Shown in pieces: positions 1 to 7,621 of a DNA stretch of 9,826 nucleotides. Both the position numbers and the translations under genes were made by a program. Origin of the DNA: Zhenhengia yiwuensis (GTDB lineage: Bacteria; Bacillota; Clostridia; Lachnospirales; Cellulosilyticaceae). The notes beneath the pieces are model-generated. The model was not told the origin of the DNA, ran no database searches, and saw only the letters and a list, made by a program, of their open reading frames with translations. The stretch spans positions 1 through 9,826 of the forward strand of contig NZ_JACRSY010000059.1 in assembly GCF_014384995.1 (NCBI RefSeq), in the 5' to 3' direction. Position 1 is the first letter of the stretch. Each line of letters opens with the position of its first letter.

Positions 1-34
1 GAAGTTTAAATTCTTTGTCATATCTCTTAGCCAT
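1..34 (-). CDS. IS3-family transposase OrfA, N-terminal fragment (runs off the window)
   Basis: Only 11 codons are present, reading MAKRYDKEFKL. This is the typical opening of the helix-turn-helix OrfA protein of IS3-family elements, which binds the IS ends and is normally extended by a programmed frameshift into the OrfB integrase. A Shine-Dalgarno-like GAGGTG lies at 45-50, ten bases before the ATG at 34. The rest of the gene lies outside the window, so the assignment rests on the short N-terminus plus the adjacent terminal repeat. Confidence 0.7.
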   Translation of the reverse strand, partial: MAKRYDKEFKL

Positions 35-54
35 TGTTTTAGGACACCTCGTTC

Positions 55-81
55 ATTATAGTTATTTCTATTATAACTCAA
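55..81 (-). promoter_or_regulatory. Possible transposase promoter inside the IS end
   Basis: On the minus strand a perfect TATAAT (55-60) is preceded by TTGAGT (76-81) with a 15-base spacer, shorter than optimal. A second TATAAT lies at 70-75. The position between the IS end and the OrfA start fits a weak transposase promoter directed away from the transporter genes. The call is from pattern only. Confidence 0.3.
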
Positions 82-112
82 ATCTCCATTCTATGTGTCC
101 AATTTTTATTCT
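81..112. repeat. Left IS terminal inverted repeat
   Basis: The minus-strand sequence at this position aligns without gaps to 9716-9747 on the plus strand with 21 of 32 identities. The most conserved parts are the AAATT/GACAC core and the GGAGATT block. The two copies are in inverted orientation relative to each other, as expected for the left and right ends of one IS type. Confidence 0.7.
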
Positions 113-136
113 AGCATCAAAGGTTAATCTTTTCAA

Positions 137-1729
137 TTAACAACGTGTCGCACCAATGTACTCTTCTATTTGATCCCATGCTACGAAATTTTGTTGCTCT
201 GTCTCACTTAATTCAAAAATAGATCTTGCCCGAATATAGGCATTAGGCATATAGTATATATCGGATTCTATTGTACCAATAGCTATCTTCAAGCGTTGTT
301 TTTTTAGTAAACACTGCTTTAAATCTTGCTGCTCACTTATTCCTATCAATAAAGTAAAAATATTATTTTTTAAAATCTGTATTACATAAGCATAATTTAT
401 CTGTACTATATCTTTCATACATTTTTGAATGCGTGATAAAACTTCTAATTCTGAACCTATCTCTTTATCTTCTTTTACAAGTAATATACTGTGATAAGGT
501 GCTGTTAATGTTATCCCTACATTCATACATTCTTGATAAAATACTTCCTTATCACCTATCGTTCCATTAATAAGTTGATTAAGTAAAAAGTTTTGTTTAA
601 TTGGAATATTTTTTTCAAACTCATATTCTAATCTTTCATTTTGCTTACTTAAATACCCAATAGTTTCTTTTATTAAATCTATTTCATCTTTATAATCTTT
701 CTGATTAATCTTTATGCGATAAGGTTTCGTTAAATATTTAAGCTGCTGAATAGGTCTATAATTATTTCTAGCTATCCAAATTACAAAACCCATTCCCACA
801 ACTAATATAATTCCCATAATACTAAACATGGTTATTTTAAGTATGCTTAAACTTTTTAGTATCTCATCGTTTGATGTAACAGACATATAGGCAATATTAA
901 ATTCTGGCATATAACTTATAAATAAACTTTTTCCTTGAATAGATTTGATAATATATGTCTTATCCTCTATTAAATTATCGCTCTTTAATAACTGCTTAAT
1001 ATCATTTTTTATTTCTTCCGTTTCCATATCCAGTTGAAACTGTTTATTAATTTCTTGATAGCAGCTCTCTAATTCTTGTTTTGTAACTAAGTAGTCCTTA
1101 CGTTTTATGTCTTTAGACTCTGCACCTAATATGGCATTTAAATGAGTATTCTTCATTTTAAAAATAACATTACCAACTAATTCACCACGATAAAAATAAG
1201 GAAATGTATAAAGTGTATAATCTTCACCTTGATCTGTAATATCTCGAATTAAGGTAGGCTGTTTAATGTTTTGCAGCATGATTTTATAAGCTTCACTCTT
1301 TAAATCATTGGGACTATACTTATTATAAAAATCTGTTGTTTTAATACTACTTGTACTGCTATACGAATATTCTGCCTCATGAAAAATCACAAAAATATCT
1401 TCGTAAATATCATTGATAATATTATATTTTTCTAATGCCTGAATTAATTCCATAGCAGATGTAATGTCTAAATTGAGCTCAAATGGTTTATATGTATATG
1501 TAACTTGCATTGTAATACTTCTACATGTATCCAATACTCTCTCCAAATTATAAGTAGCAGCTTTAAGCGTTGTTATATCTTTTTTTAAAACTTCTCTCTC
1601 TAGTGCCTTAAACCCCATATACCTAAAACTAAATACTAAGATTATAACAGGCACAATTAATATGGACATATACGAGATAATATATCGATATAGTACTACT
1701 CTATCTTTATATTTAGGCCGCTCCCCCAC
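137..1729 (-). CDS. Membrane sensor half of an AraC-family regulator, truncated before the DNA-binding domain
   Basis: The product is 530 residues. The order is a short basic N-terminus, membrane segment 1 (about 15-35), an extracellular Cache-like sensor region (about 36-296), membrane segment 2 (about 297-320), a short linker, and a cytoplasmic GGDEF-like region (about 375-510) containing IKQNFLLNQLINGTI. This matches the front two thirds of the large membrane-bound AraC regulators that sit beside LplABC-type transporters in Firmicutes. Those usually run to about 750 residues and end in a two-helix-turn-helix AraC domain. That domain is absent: the frame stops at 137, about 25 bases before the IS end. 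The start is GTG at 1729, with AGGAGG at 1738-1743 eight bases upstream. The overlapping ATG at 1731 is out of frame and gives only ten codons. The gene has its own promoter and follows the operon 1 terminator. It is probably a non-functional regulator, though the sensor could still be made. It is very AT-rich by eye. Confidence 0.8.
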   Translation of the reverse strand: MGERPKYKDRVVLYRYIISYMSILIVPVIILVFSFRYMGFKALEREVLKKDITTLKAATYNLERVLDTCRSITMQVTYTYKPFELNLDITSAMELIQALEKYNIINDIYEDIFVIFHEAEYSYSSTSSIKTTDFYNKYSPNDLKSEAYKIMLQNIKQPTLIRDITDQGEDYTLYTFPYFYRGELVGNVIFKMKNTHLNAILGAESKDIKRKDYLVTKQELESCYQEINKQFQLDMETEEIKNDIKQLLKSDNLIEDKTYIIKSIQGKSLFISYMPEFNIAYMSVTSNDEILKSLSILKITMFSIMGIILVVGMGFVIWIARNNYRPIQQLKYLTKPYRIKINQKDYKDEIDLIKETIGYLSKQNERLEYEFEKNIPIKQNFLLNQLINGTIGDKEVFYQECMNVGITLTAPYHSILLVKEDKEIGSELEVLSRIQKCMKDIVQINYAYVIQILKNNIFTLLIGISEQQDLKQCLLKKQRLKIAIGTIESDIYYMPNAYIRARSIFELSETEQQNFVAWDQIEEYIGATRC

Positions 1730-1763
1730 ATGATCTCCCTCCTAAATTTATAATATAAATTTA

Positions 1764-1791
1764 ATTATATCATAATATTCTTTATTTTTAA
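1764..1791 (-). promoter_or_regulatory. Extended -10 promoter of the truncated regulator gene
   Basis: On the minus strand TATGATATAAT (1764-1774) is a perfect extended -10 (TRTGN followed by TATAAT). TTAAAA (1786-1791) stands as a weak -35 with a 16-base spacer. Transcription would begin near 1757, giving a leader of about 28 bases to the GTG at 1729. It lies just downstream of the operon 1 terminator, so the regulator gene appears to be a separate transcription unit. Confidence 0.6.
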
Positions 1792-1803
1792 TTTTATATT
1801 TTT

Positions 1804-1838
1804 AAAAGGCATAAGTCTTATCCAGACCTATGCCTTTT
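1804..1838 (-). terminator. Rho-independent terminator of operon 1
   Basis: Arms AAAAGGCATA (1804-1813) and TATGCCTTTT (1829-1838) pair perfectly. They enclose a second short stem, GTCT (1815-1818) with AGAC (1824-1827). The hairpin lies nine bases after the stop of the solute-binding protein gene. The T run is only four bases, followed by A-rich DNA, so termination may be partial. The arms are symmetric enough to act on both strands. Confidence 0.75.
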
Positions 1839-1847
1839 CTACACTTC

Positions 1848-3416
1848 TTATTTATATCTTTCATAGCCCTCTTGATAAATTTGTACATATCGTTCAACAT
1901 TCATTTCTTTAAGTCGTGATTTGTAATCTTCCCAATCTTTTTCTATATCACTTGTACCTGTAATCCATTTTGCTTTCATTTCTTCAACATAATTATTAAG
2001 ATCTGTTGATATAGTTGATAATTCATTAAGTTCCTCATCTGTAAATCTTATAACTGGCATAACTTCTTTATTAGCATATGGATCATATAAATTATATCTT
2101 TCAATCTTCTTTTTCTTATCTACTGCAAAGTCTATTTTTTCATACATTTCACTAGTCATAATCCCTGGTGCATTAGCTGCAGGTACAGTCTTAAAACGAT
2201 ATTCATCAATAGACATTCCCTCTGGAGCTTCTACTATCTTATACATTTCGCCTTCTTTTTGTAGACTTTTACCTACTTCACCCCAATGTACTTGTATAGA
2301 AATATCTTCTTCATAAAATTTATCTATCCATTTCATAGTAGCTATTGGATCAGGATTTACATTTGTAATAGCAAATTTATCTAAATACATGCTATAGTTA
2401 TACCTATTCCATTTCTGGTCACCATTCGGTCCAATTAAAGGTTCCATAACTACATAGTCATTATATGCACGTTCTGCTCCTACAAAATTCTCATCTGCAT
2501 AAATAATAAATGCACCAACAATCATTTCTTCACTTTTACCTTTAGAAACATATTGACTCTGATCCTGAGTAAAAATTTCCTGATCTATTAACCCTTCACT
2601 ATAAAGTTTTCTGAACCATTTAATAGCCTCTTTATACCCATTCTCCATAGCAGAGAATTTGACTTCACCATCTTCTAAGATAATATGCCCTGGTACATCC
2701 AATGTTCCAAATGCTCCTGAAAGTGAATAATCCCCTGTATAAACCTGATTTGCACGATATGTGAAAGGAATTTCATCATTTTTTCCATTTCCATTTGGAT
2801 CTTGAGTCTTAAATGCCTTTAACACTTCATAAAATTCATCTGTTGTTTTAGGTACATCCAAGCCTAATTGATCTAACCAAGTTTTATTAATAAATAAATT
2901 ATCTGGTATATTTTCTGGTAAAAATTCATCATAAAATGGTAAAGTGTAAATTTTACCATCAGGAGATGTTAAAGCCTTCTTTAACTCTGGATATTTTTCT
3001 AACATTGCACTTACATTAGGCGCATACTGAATTAAATCATCTAATGGTAAGAGCATCCCCGCTTTACCATATTTATTAATATCTGAATCCGACAATCCCC
3101 CTCCAATAAATAAATCCGGCAAATCATTTGATGCTAACATTAAATTCTTTTTCTCATTCCATACATTACCTGGAATACATTCATATTCTACATTAACACC
3201 AGTCTCACTAGAAATGCGCTTTAAAATATCCATCTGATTAAAGTCCCCACTTAAAGCACCTACCGCAGCTACCGCCTGTAATGTCAGTGGTCCTTCTTGT
3301 TTTATGGATTCTTTTCCTTGATCCCCTACTGAACTACAACCTACTCCGCTACCTGCTATTATTACTGTAGCCATACCTAAATAAAATACTTGTTTTAAAA
3401 AACGTTGCTTCCTCAT
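1848..3416 (-). CDS. Extracellular sugar-binding lipoprotein (family 1 SBP, LplA/YtcQ type), operon 1
   Basis: This is the 522-residue binding subunit of a CUT1 ABC importer. It would be anchored outside the membrane and pass an oligosaccharide to the permeases encoded just upstream. The signal peptide has a basic start (MRKQRFLK), a hydrophobic core at 10-22 and a lipobox ending GVGC, with Cys27 as the lipidated residue. Glycine at the -3 position is unusual. The fold signature INKTWLDQLGLD (about 177-188) is followed by an EF-hand-like acidic loop, DPNGNGKNDEIP (206-217), common in these proteins. The start at 3416 is chosen because AAGGGGG sits eight bases upstream. The longer frame from 3467 would add 17 residues ahead of the signal peptide and overlap the permease gene. 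It is last in operon 1, 31 bases after the permease stop. The sugar cannot be read from the sequence. Confidence 0.9.
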   Translation of the reverse strand: MRKQRFLKQVFYLGMATVIIAGSGVGCSSVGDQGKESIKQEGPLTLQAVAAVGALSGDFNQMDILKRISSETGVNVEYECIPGNVWNEKKNLMLASNDLPDLFIGGGLSDSDINKYGKAGMLLPLDDLIQYAPNVSAMLEKYPELKKALTSPDGKIYTLPFYDEFLPENIPDNLFINKTWLDQLGLDVPKTTDEFYEVLKAFKTQDPNGNGKNDEIPFTYRANQVYTGDYSLSGAFGTLDVPGHIILEDGEVKFSAMENGYKEAIKWFRKLYSEGLIDQEIFTQDQSQYVSKGKSEEMIVGAFIIYADENFVGAERAYNDYVVMEPLIGPNGDQKWNRYNYSMYLDKFAITNVNPDPIATMKWIDKFYEEDISIQVHWGEVGKSLQKEGEMYKIVEAPEGMSIDEYRFKTVPAANAPGIMTSEMYEKIDFAVDKKKKIERYNLYDPYANKEVMPVIRFTDEELNELSTISTDLNNYVEEMKAKWITGTSDIEKDWEDYKSRLKEMNVERYVQIYQEGYERYK

Positions 3417-3424
3417 TTTAAATT

Positions 3425-3431
3425 CCCCCTT
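3425..3431 (-). promoter_or_regulatory. Ribosome binding site fixing the start of the operon 1 binding protein
   Basis: AAGGGGG on the minus strand lies eight bases before the ATG at 3416. It decides for this start over the upstream in-frame ATG at 3467, which lies inside the permease gene and would place 17 polar residues before the signal peptide. Confidence 0.75.
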
Positions 3432-3447
3432 ATATATTTGACTTTTA

Positions 3448-4356
3448 TCAACCTTTGACTGAACCAATCATCATACCTTTTACAAAATACTTTTGTATAA
3501 ATGGATATACACATAAAATTGGTAATGTAGATACAATAATAACCCCATACTTAAGCATATCTGCTATTCTTTGCTGCTCCATTACACTTGCTGCACTACC
3601 TCCCATACTCATAGATGCTTCTTGTTGAATAAGAATTTCTCTTAATATAACTTGTAAAGGATAAAGCTGACGATCCCTTAAATAAATCAAGGCATTAAAG
3701 TATGAATTCCAATGTCCTACAGCATACATAAGCACTATAACACCTAGTATAGGCTTAGCAAGCGGCAGTACCACACTAAAGAAAAACTTAAAGTAACTAC
3801 ATCCATCCATTTGCCCTGCTTCAAATAATTCTTCAGGTATATTACTTACAAAGTAACTCCGACTAATAATCAAATTATAAACACTTATAGCGCCCGGTAT
3901 TATTAGCGCCCACATCGTGTTATTTAAATGTAATCCACTAACCAACAAATAAGTTGGAATTAATCCACCACCAAAAAACATGGTAAAGGTAATCATTCCC
4001 ATTAATAGATTTCGACCTACTAATTCCTTACGTGATAACGCATACGCAGCTGGAATTGTTAAACATACATTCAGTAAAGTTCCTGTAACTGTATATTTAA
4101 TCGTATTTGCATAACCTTGCCATATATCTGTATTTTTTAGTACTTCTTTATATCCATCTATATTAAGTCCTACTGGAAGTAACCACACTTCTCCTCTAGC
4201 AACTGCATCTGGTTCGCTAACAGATGCTACTACAATAAAAATTAAAGGATATAACACAACAAGTAAAATAACTGATAAAATAATATAATTCATTATGTCG
4301 AATAATTTATCCCCTTTGCTCTGCCTTCTGAAATCTGAACTTATTAAAGCTCTCAT
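3448..4356 (-). CDS. Carbohydrate ABC transporter permease, LplC/YtcP type (MalG-like), operon 1
   Basis: This is the second membrane subunit of the operon 1 importer, 302 residues with about six membrane segments. The cytoplasmic EAA loop that docks the ATPase is clear: EELFEAGQMDG followed by VVLPLAKP, about residues 175-202. It carries Gly in place of the second Ala of the EAA motif. The C-terminus, YPFIQKYFVKGMMIGSVKG, is the standard ending of this subfamily. I chose the ATG at 4356 because AGGGGG (4364-4369) lies seven bases before it. The ATG at 4359 is four bases away, and the ATG at 4374 lies upstream of that site and overlaps the previous gene. The upstream permease stop codon (4368-4370) overlaps this ribosome binding site, implying translational coupling. 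No ATPase gene is nearby, so a shared MsmK-type ATPase is likely. Confidence 0.92.
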   Translation of the reverse strand: MRALISSDFRRQSKGDKLFDIMNYIILSVILLVVLYPLIFIVVASVSEPDAVARGEVWLLPVGLNIDGYKEVLKNTDIWQGYANTIKYTVTGTLLNVCLTIPAAYALSRKELVGRNLLMGMITFTMFFGGGLIPTYLLVSGLHLNNTMWALIIPGAISVYNLIISRSYFVSNIPEELFEAGQMDGCSYFKFFFSVVLPLAKPILGVIVLMYAVGHWNSYFNALIYLRDRQLYPLQVILREILIQQEASMSMGGSAASVMEQQRIADMLKYGVIIVSTLPILCVYPFIQKYFVKGMMIGSVKG

Positions 4357-4367
4357 CATTTCACCCC

Positions 4368-5339
4368 CTACCATAGTCCTATATCACTAATTTTTTTCGA
4401 TACTTTATTAACTATTATTAATAATGTACAGTTAATAACTGAATTAAATAAGCCTACCGCTGTAGAAAAACCATACTGCGCATTCAAGAGACCCATTTTA
4501 TAGACATAGGTAGCTATAATTTCAGAACTACTGATATTCTGGGAATTCTGCATTAAATAAGCTTTTTCAAAACCTAAACTCATAACACTTCCAAAGTTCA
4601 TCACTAAAATAATCATAACTGTCGGTAAAATAGCTGGTAAATCTACATGTAAAATACGTTTAATTTTACTTGCTCCATCCATAATAGCTGCTTCATGTAA
4701 TTCAGGGCTTACTCCAGATAATGCTGCTAAGTAAATAATGGCATTCCATCCCATATTTTGCCATACACCCGATAATACATAAATATGCCTAAAGTATTCT
4801 TCTTTTCCTAAAAATAAAATAGGTTCCTGTCCAAATAGTTGTATAATTTGATTTACTACACCACCTCTAGGTGATAAGAAAATATTAAGCATACCTACTA
4901 ATACAACAATAGATATAAAGTGTGGGGCATAAGTTACTGTCTGAACTAATTTTTTAAATTTACTACCTCTTAGCTGATTTAATAAAATAGCTAAGATAAT
5001 AGGAATTGGAAAGCCTGCTATAAGTTGATATAAGCTTAAAATTAACGTATTTTCTAAAAGCTGTTTAAACTGATAAGATTTAAAAAAACGTACAAAGTTA
5101 TCAAAACCAATCCATTCACTTCCCATAATTCCAGCAACAGGATTATAGTCCTTGAAAGCAAGTTGAACACCATACATAGGTCCATAGCAAAAGATAATGA
5201 AATAAATGACTGCTGGTAATATAAAAACATAGAGTTGCCATGTTTTAAGTAGCCTTTTGACTATACTTTCTTTTTGATGTATAACTACTTCGCCATTTAT
5301 TCCTTCAATTGTTAAAGACTCTTTTACTTCCCCCTTCAT
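4368..5339 (-). CDS. Carbohydrate ABC transporter permease, LplB/YteP type (MalF-like), operon 1
   Basis: This is the first gene of operon 1, a 323-residue inner membrane subunit of a CUT1 importer. A cytoplasmic N-terminal stretch of about 33 residues is followed by membrane segment 1 (about 36-52) and the subfamily signature GPMYGVQLAFKDYNP. Other segments lie near 96-120, 138-155, 185-207, 236-256 and 288-310. The EAA loop, ELHEAAIMDGASK followed by VDLPAILP, lies at residues 213-239 with the conserved D221-G222. AGGAGG (5346-5351) six bases before the ATG gives a strong start. It resembles its operon 2 counterpart (8563-9519) along the whole length, but with many substitutions, so the duplication is not recent. 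Confidence 0.92.
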   Translation of the reverse strand: MKGEVKESLTIEGINGEVVIHQKESIVKRLLKTWQLYVFILPAVIYFIIFCYGPMYGVQLAFKDYNPVAGIMGSEWIGFDNFVRFFKSYQFKQLLENTLILSLYQLIAGFPIPIILAILLNQLRGSKFKKLVQTVTYAPHFISIVVLVGMLNIFLSPRGGVVNQIIQLFGQEPILFLGKEEYFRHIYVLSGVWQNMGWNAIIYLAALSGVSPELHEAAIMDGASKIKRILHVDLPAILPTVMIILVMNFGSVMSLGFEKAYLMQNSQNISSSEIIATYVYKMGLLNAQYGFSTAVGLFNSVINCTLLIIVNKVSKKISDIGLW

Positions 5340-5570
5340 TTTTAACCTCCTCTTAAAAATTTAATTAGCATGCTATCTTTGTTACTTATTAACAATTCTA
5401 TATTAAAGTAAATCCATTTTTAATATACATTTTTTTATTTTAACCTTCTAGCTATGTAAAATATTAAAAAATATACTATTTTATAAAAAATTGAATACTT
5501 TTCATAGTATTATTTCATAATTTCCTTTCATCTTCTTAAAGTCTGCAATAATCCTAGTTTTTTTTAATGA
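5340..5570. other. AT-rich upstream region of operon 1
   Basis: No gene is visible here. A weak promoter candidate on the minus strand is TTTACA (5455-5460), a 17-base spacer and TAAAAA (5432-5437). That would give a leader of roughly 90 bases to the permease ATG. A small inverted repeat, AATACT (5494-5499) with AGTATT (5506-5511), lies upstream of it, but in DNA this AT-rich it could be chance. A promoter is expected here because the operon 2 terminator and an IS30 relic separate this region from operon 2. Confidence 0.35.
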
Positions 5571-5764
5571 TGAACTAATATGGCCTATCCTTATTCATCC
5601 TAACAAAGCAGAAGTTTTATCCTAAGCAATTTAATTTTAATGAAATAACCCAATATGAATTAAATATAATAGTGGCTAAAATCAATAATAGAACTCCTAA
5701 ATATTTAGGATATAGAATACCTAATGAGATTTTTTTAAGAGCACTTAATAAATGGTGCACTTAA
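5571..5764 (+). pseudogene. Decayed IS30-family transposase, C-terminal remnant
   Basis: This relic lies on the opposite strand to all intact genes. One frame (from 5580) reads MAYPYSS and then a stop, resembling the AHPYSS block just before the WERG motif of IS30 transposases. A different frame (from about 5612) reads KFYPKQFNFNEIT, then KINNRTPKYLGYR and IPNEIFLRALNKWCT, with its stop at 5762-5764. This is the characteristic NNRPRK-LGY-TP-E-F tail of the family. The segment normally found between the two blocks is missing and the frame changes, so there is an internal deletion or frameshift, and everything upstream is gone. Both blocks are recognised by eye from family knowledge, and no start codon or catalytic residues survive. 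It cannot be active. Confidence 0.65.
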
Positions 5765-5782
5765 CTTGACAAACTATTAAAT

Positions 5783-5842
5783 AAAAAAGAGACCCTGTGA
5801 AGGCTTTATATGTGCATTCTAAAGCCCCAGAGTCTCTTTTTT
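5783..5842 (-). terminator. Long hairpin terminator of operon 2 (probably bidirectional)
   Basis: The outer arms AAAAAAGAGAC (5783-5793) and GTCTCTTTTTT (5832-5842) pair perfectly. CTG/CAG pairs follow inside, and then a second stem, GGCTTTA (5802-5808) with TAAAGCC (5820-5826). In either direction the stem ends in six T residues. On the minus strand it closes operon 2, 73 bases after the binding-protein stop. On the plus strand it would stop any transcript from the IS30 relic. Confidence 0.88.
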
Positions 5843-5915
5843 ATTCAATTATTTACTTAGTACTATATCAAGAAATCTACTAATAAACATCAAGTCCTTT
5901 TCAAGACTTATCCTA

Positions 5916-7568
5916 TTATTTTGTTGAATACTCTGCAATAATATCCTCAAGTGGCTCAAGCTTATCAAGCTCCGCCATCATCTCATTGTAACCTAAACGA
6001 TCAAGTTCAGCCAGATAAGCATCCCAGGTATCATCAACATCTTTTTTGCCAAGTATACATTCTGTGCGATATGTAGAGATATAGGCACTGATTTCACCTG
6101 AATACTCAGCATTTAACTCTGCATAATTTGTTTCTCTTCTGATGTCTTCTTTGTAGTTTGGATGCTGGAATTTCATCCATGACCCATTAGCTTCTTTTGC
6201 CCAATATTTTAGTCCAGCTTCAAACATTGGCTCATAAGAAGTCCATTTTGTCACTTCTGCATCTTGACCGAATTGTGAGAAAGACCAAGTTCCTTTTTCA
6301 CCAGAAGGAAGTTGATTAATTTTCACAGGCATATCTCCTTCCCATTTCCAGTCAACTCCCTCTTCACCAAAGAAGTGAGATGCTCTTGTTTCACCAAATA
6401 AGCAGTAATCTACAAATTGTAAAATCTTAGCTAACTTCTCATCATCTACATTAGCATTAACATAGAAATTCCCATATCCTGGAGAAGATGCTACACTTGC
6501 TTGAACTTCTCCACCTTCTGGCTTAATTCCTGGAGTCATTAAGATTTTAACATCAGGATTATTTCTAATTAAACTTAGTGGAGGACGCTCAACAGCCCAT
6601 GAGTTAAGAGAGTTTGTTGATGTAATCCAGTACCCTGCCTCGTTTTTATTGACACGTTCCCAAGAAATGTTACGGTTTTCAGTAATAATTTCCGGATCCA
6701 CTAAACCTTCTGCATACATCTGTGCAAAGAATTTAAGGTATTCTTTATAACCTGGTGTTGCATACCATTGTACTGCCTTACCATCAACATTGTTAACGCC
6801 ACCTCTAAACCCAAAAGCTGAGAAGAATGGCCCTTGTGTTAAACTAGGTGCATTAACCCCTACTGTATCTGCCTTACCATTTCCATCTGGGTCGTTATGT
6901 ACAAACTTCTCCATAATTTCTTTGAACTTATCTACTGTAATACCATCATCTGCAACATAAATATTTTCACTAATCTGTTCAACATTTACGCCTAAATCTA
7001 TGCCCAAATCTAAAATCCAATCGTAACGATAATAATCATTAGGTAGATAGTAGTCAACAAACTGTAATGTAATACCTGTTAAATAATCAAATTGAGTATT
7101 GTCTTCTGCATTTAATGTTGCTGCATAAAGTACTGGATTTTCTTCATAAATTTTAATGAAGTTCGGTGCATACTTTTTAACCATTTCTACAGGAATGGTA
7201 CGGGTCAATTCTTGATCTTGCATATACTCTGGACTTTTACCAAACCAGCCACAATCTGGCATATCGCCAGAAGCAAGTGCAAGGTTAATTGCTTCATCAT
7301 TTCCTAGCTTAGGCACTTCAATATTTATATTTAATGCATCTGAAATAACTTGTTCTACATAGCACCCTGGTTCATATTCATCACACCACATACCATAGTA
7401 TGAAATGTCATATCTTTTATTAGGGTCTGGTTCCACATCACTTCCTGACGAGGAAGTTTGCCCTGCGCTTTTACTATCTCCTCCACTTTCTGGTGCCTTG
7501 CTACAACCAACTGTACTTATCATCATCATACCTACTAACAATCCTGCTACTAAACGAGATGCTTTCAT
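5916..7568 (-). CDS. Extracellular sugar-binding lipoprotein (LplA-type SBP), operon 2
   Basis: This is the 550-residue binding subunit of the second importer. The signal peptide (MKASRLVAGLLVGMMMISTVGC) gives Cys22 as the lipid anchor, followed by a Ser/Gly/Pro-rich tether to about residue 50. An EF-hand-like loop, DPDGNGKADTVG, lies at 226-237, at the same place in the fold as in the operon 1 protein. Otherwise the two binding proteins differ strongly, which suggests different ligands. The mature part has an aromatic-rich stretch near 173-186 and a Cys pair (C62 and C69) that could form a disulfide outside the cell. The Shine-Dalgarno AGGGGG (7581-7586) is 12 bases from the ATG, longer than usual, but no other in-frame start fits. 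It is the last gene of operon 2, 53 bases after the permease stop. By eye it is less AT-rich than its neighbours. Confidence 0.9.
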   Translation of the reverse strand: MKASRLVAGLLVGMMMISTVGCSKAPESGGDSKSAGQTSSSGSDVEPDPNKRYDISYYGMWCDEYEPGCYVEQVISDALNINIEVPKLGNDEAINLALASGDMPDCGWFGKSPEYMQDQELTRTIPVEMVKKYAPNFIKIYEENPVLYAATLNAEDNTQFDYLTGITLQFVDYYLPNDYYRYDWILDLGIDLGVNVEQISENIYVADDGITVDKFKEIMEKFVHNDPDGNGKADTVGVNAPSLTQGPFFSAFGFRGGVNNVDGKAVQWYATPGYKEYLKFFAQMYAEGLVDPEIITENRNISWERVNKNEAGYWITSTNSLNSWAVERPPLSLIRNNPDVKILMTPGIKPEGGEVQASVASSPGYGNFYVNANVDDEKLAKILQFVDYCLFGETRASHFFGEEGVDWKWEGDMPVKINQLPSGEKGTWSFSQFGQDAEVTKWTSYEPMFEAGLKYWAKEANGSWMKFQHPNYKEDIRRETNYAELNAEYSGEISAYISTYRTECILGKKDVDDTWDAYLAELDRLGYNEMMAELDKLEPLEDIIAEYSTK

Positions 7569-7621
7569 ACCTTTTCTTCGCCCCCTATTGATTTATACTA
7601 AACGTATTTTATAAAAATCGC

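Larger units (their letters stand above)
1..112 (-). mobile_element. IS3-family insertion sequence, 5' end (partial)
   Basis: This is the upstream end of an IS element whose body runs off the left edge. It contains the first codons of an OrfA transposase (ATG at 34) and an end sequence at 81-112. Read on the minus strand, that end sequence matches the right-edge IS end (9716-9747, plus strand) at 21 of 32 positions without gaps, including the shared blocks GACAC and GGAGATT. Matching terminal inverted repeats next to an OrfA start support an IS3-family element, possibly of the IS150 type. The exact outer base is uncertain by a few nucleotides, because neither the far end nor the target duplication is visible. 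Confidence 0.75.

Noticed and set aside
3417..3467. Longer N-terminus for the operon 1 binding protein, starting at 3467
   Set aside because: It would overlap the permease gene and put 17 polar residues before a clear lipoprotein signal peptide. The ATG at 3416 has a strong ribosome site eight bases upstream.
5340..5570. Riboswitch or structured leader upstream of operon 1
   Set aside because: I find only short AT-rich pairings and no recognisable riboswitch core. The leader looks unstructured.
5892..5909. Small inverted repeat AAGTC/GACTT after the operon 2 binding-protein stop
   Set aside because: It has only five pairs and no T run. The long hairpin at 5783-5842 accounts for termination.
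7405..7614. Plus-strand open frame of 69 codons over the start of the operon 2 binding protein
   Set aside because: It is antisense to the signal peptide and tether, a shadow of the real gene, with no family resemblance.
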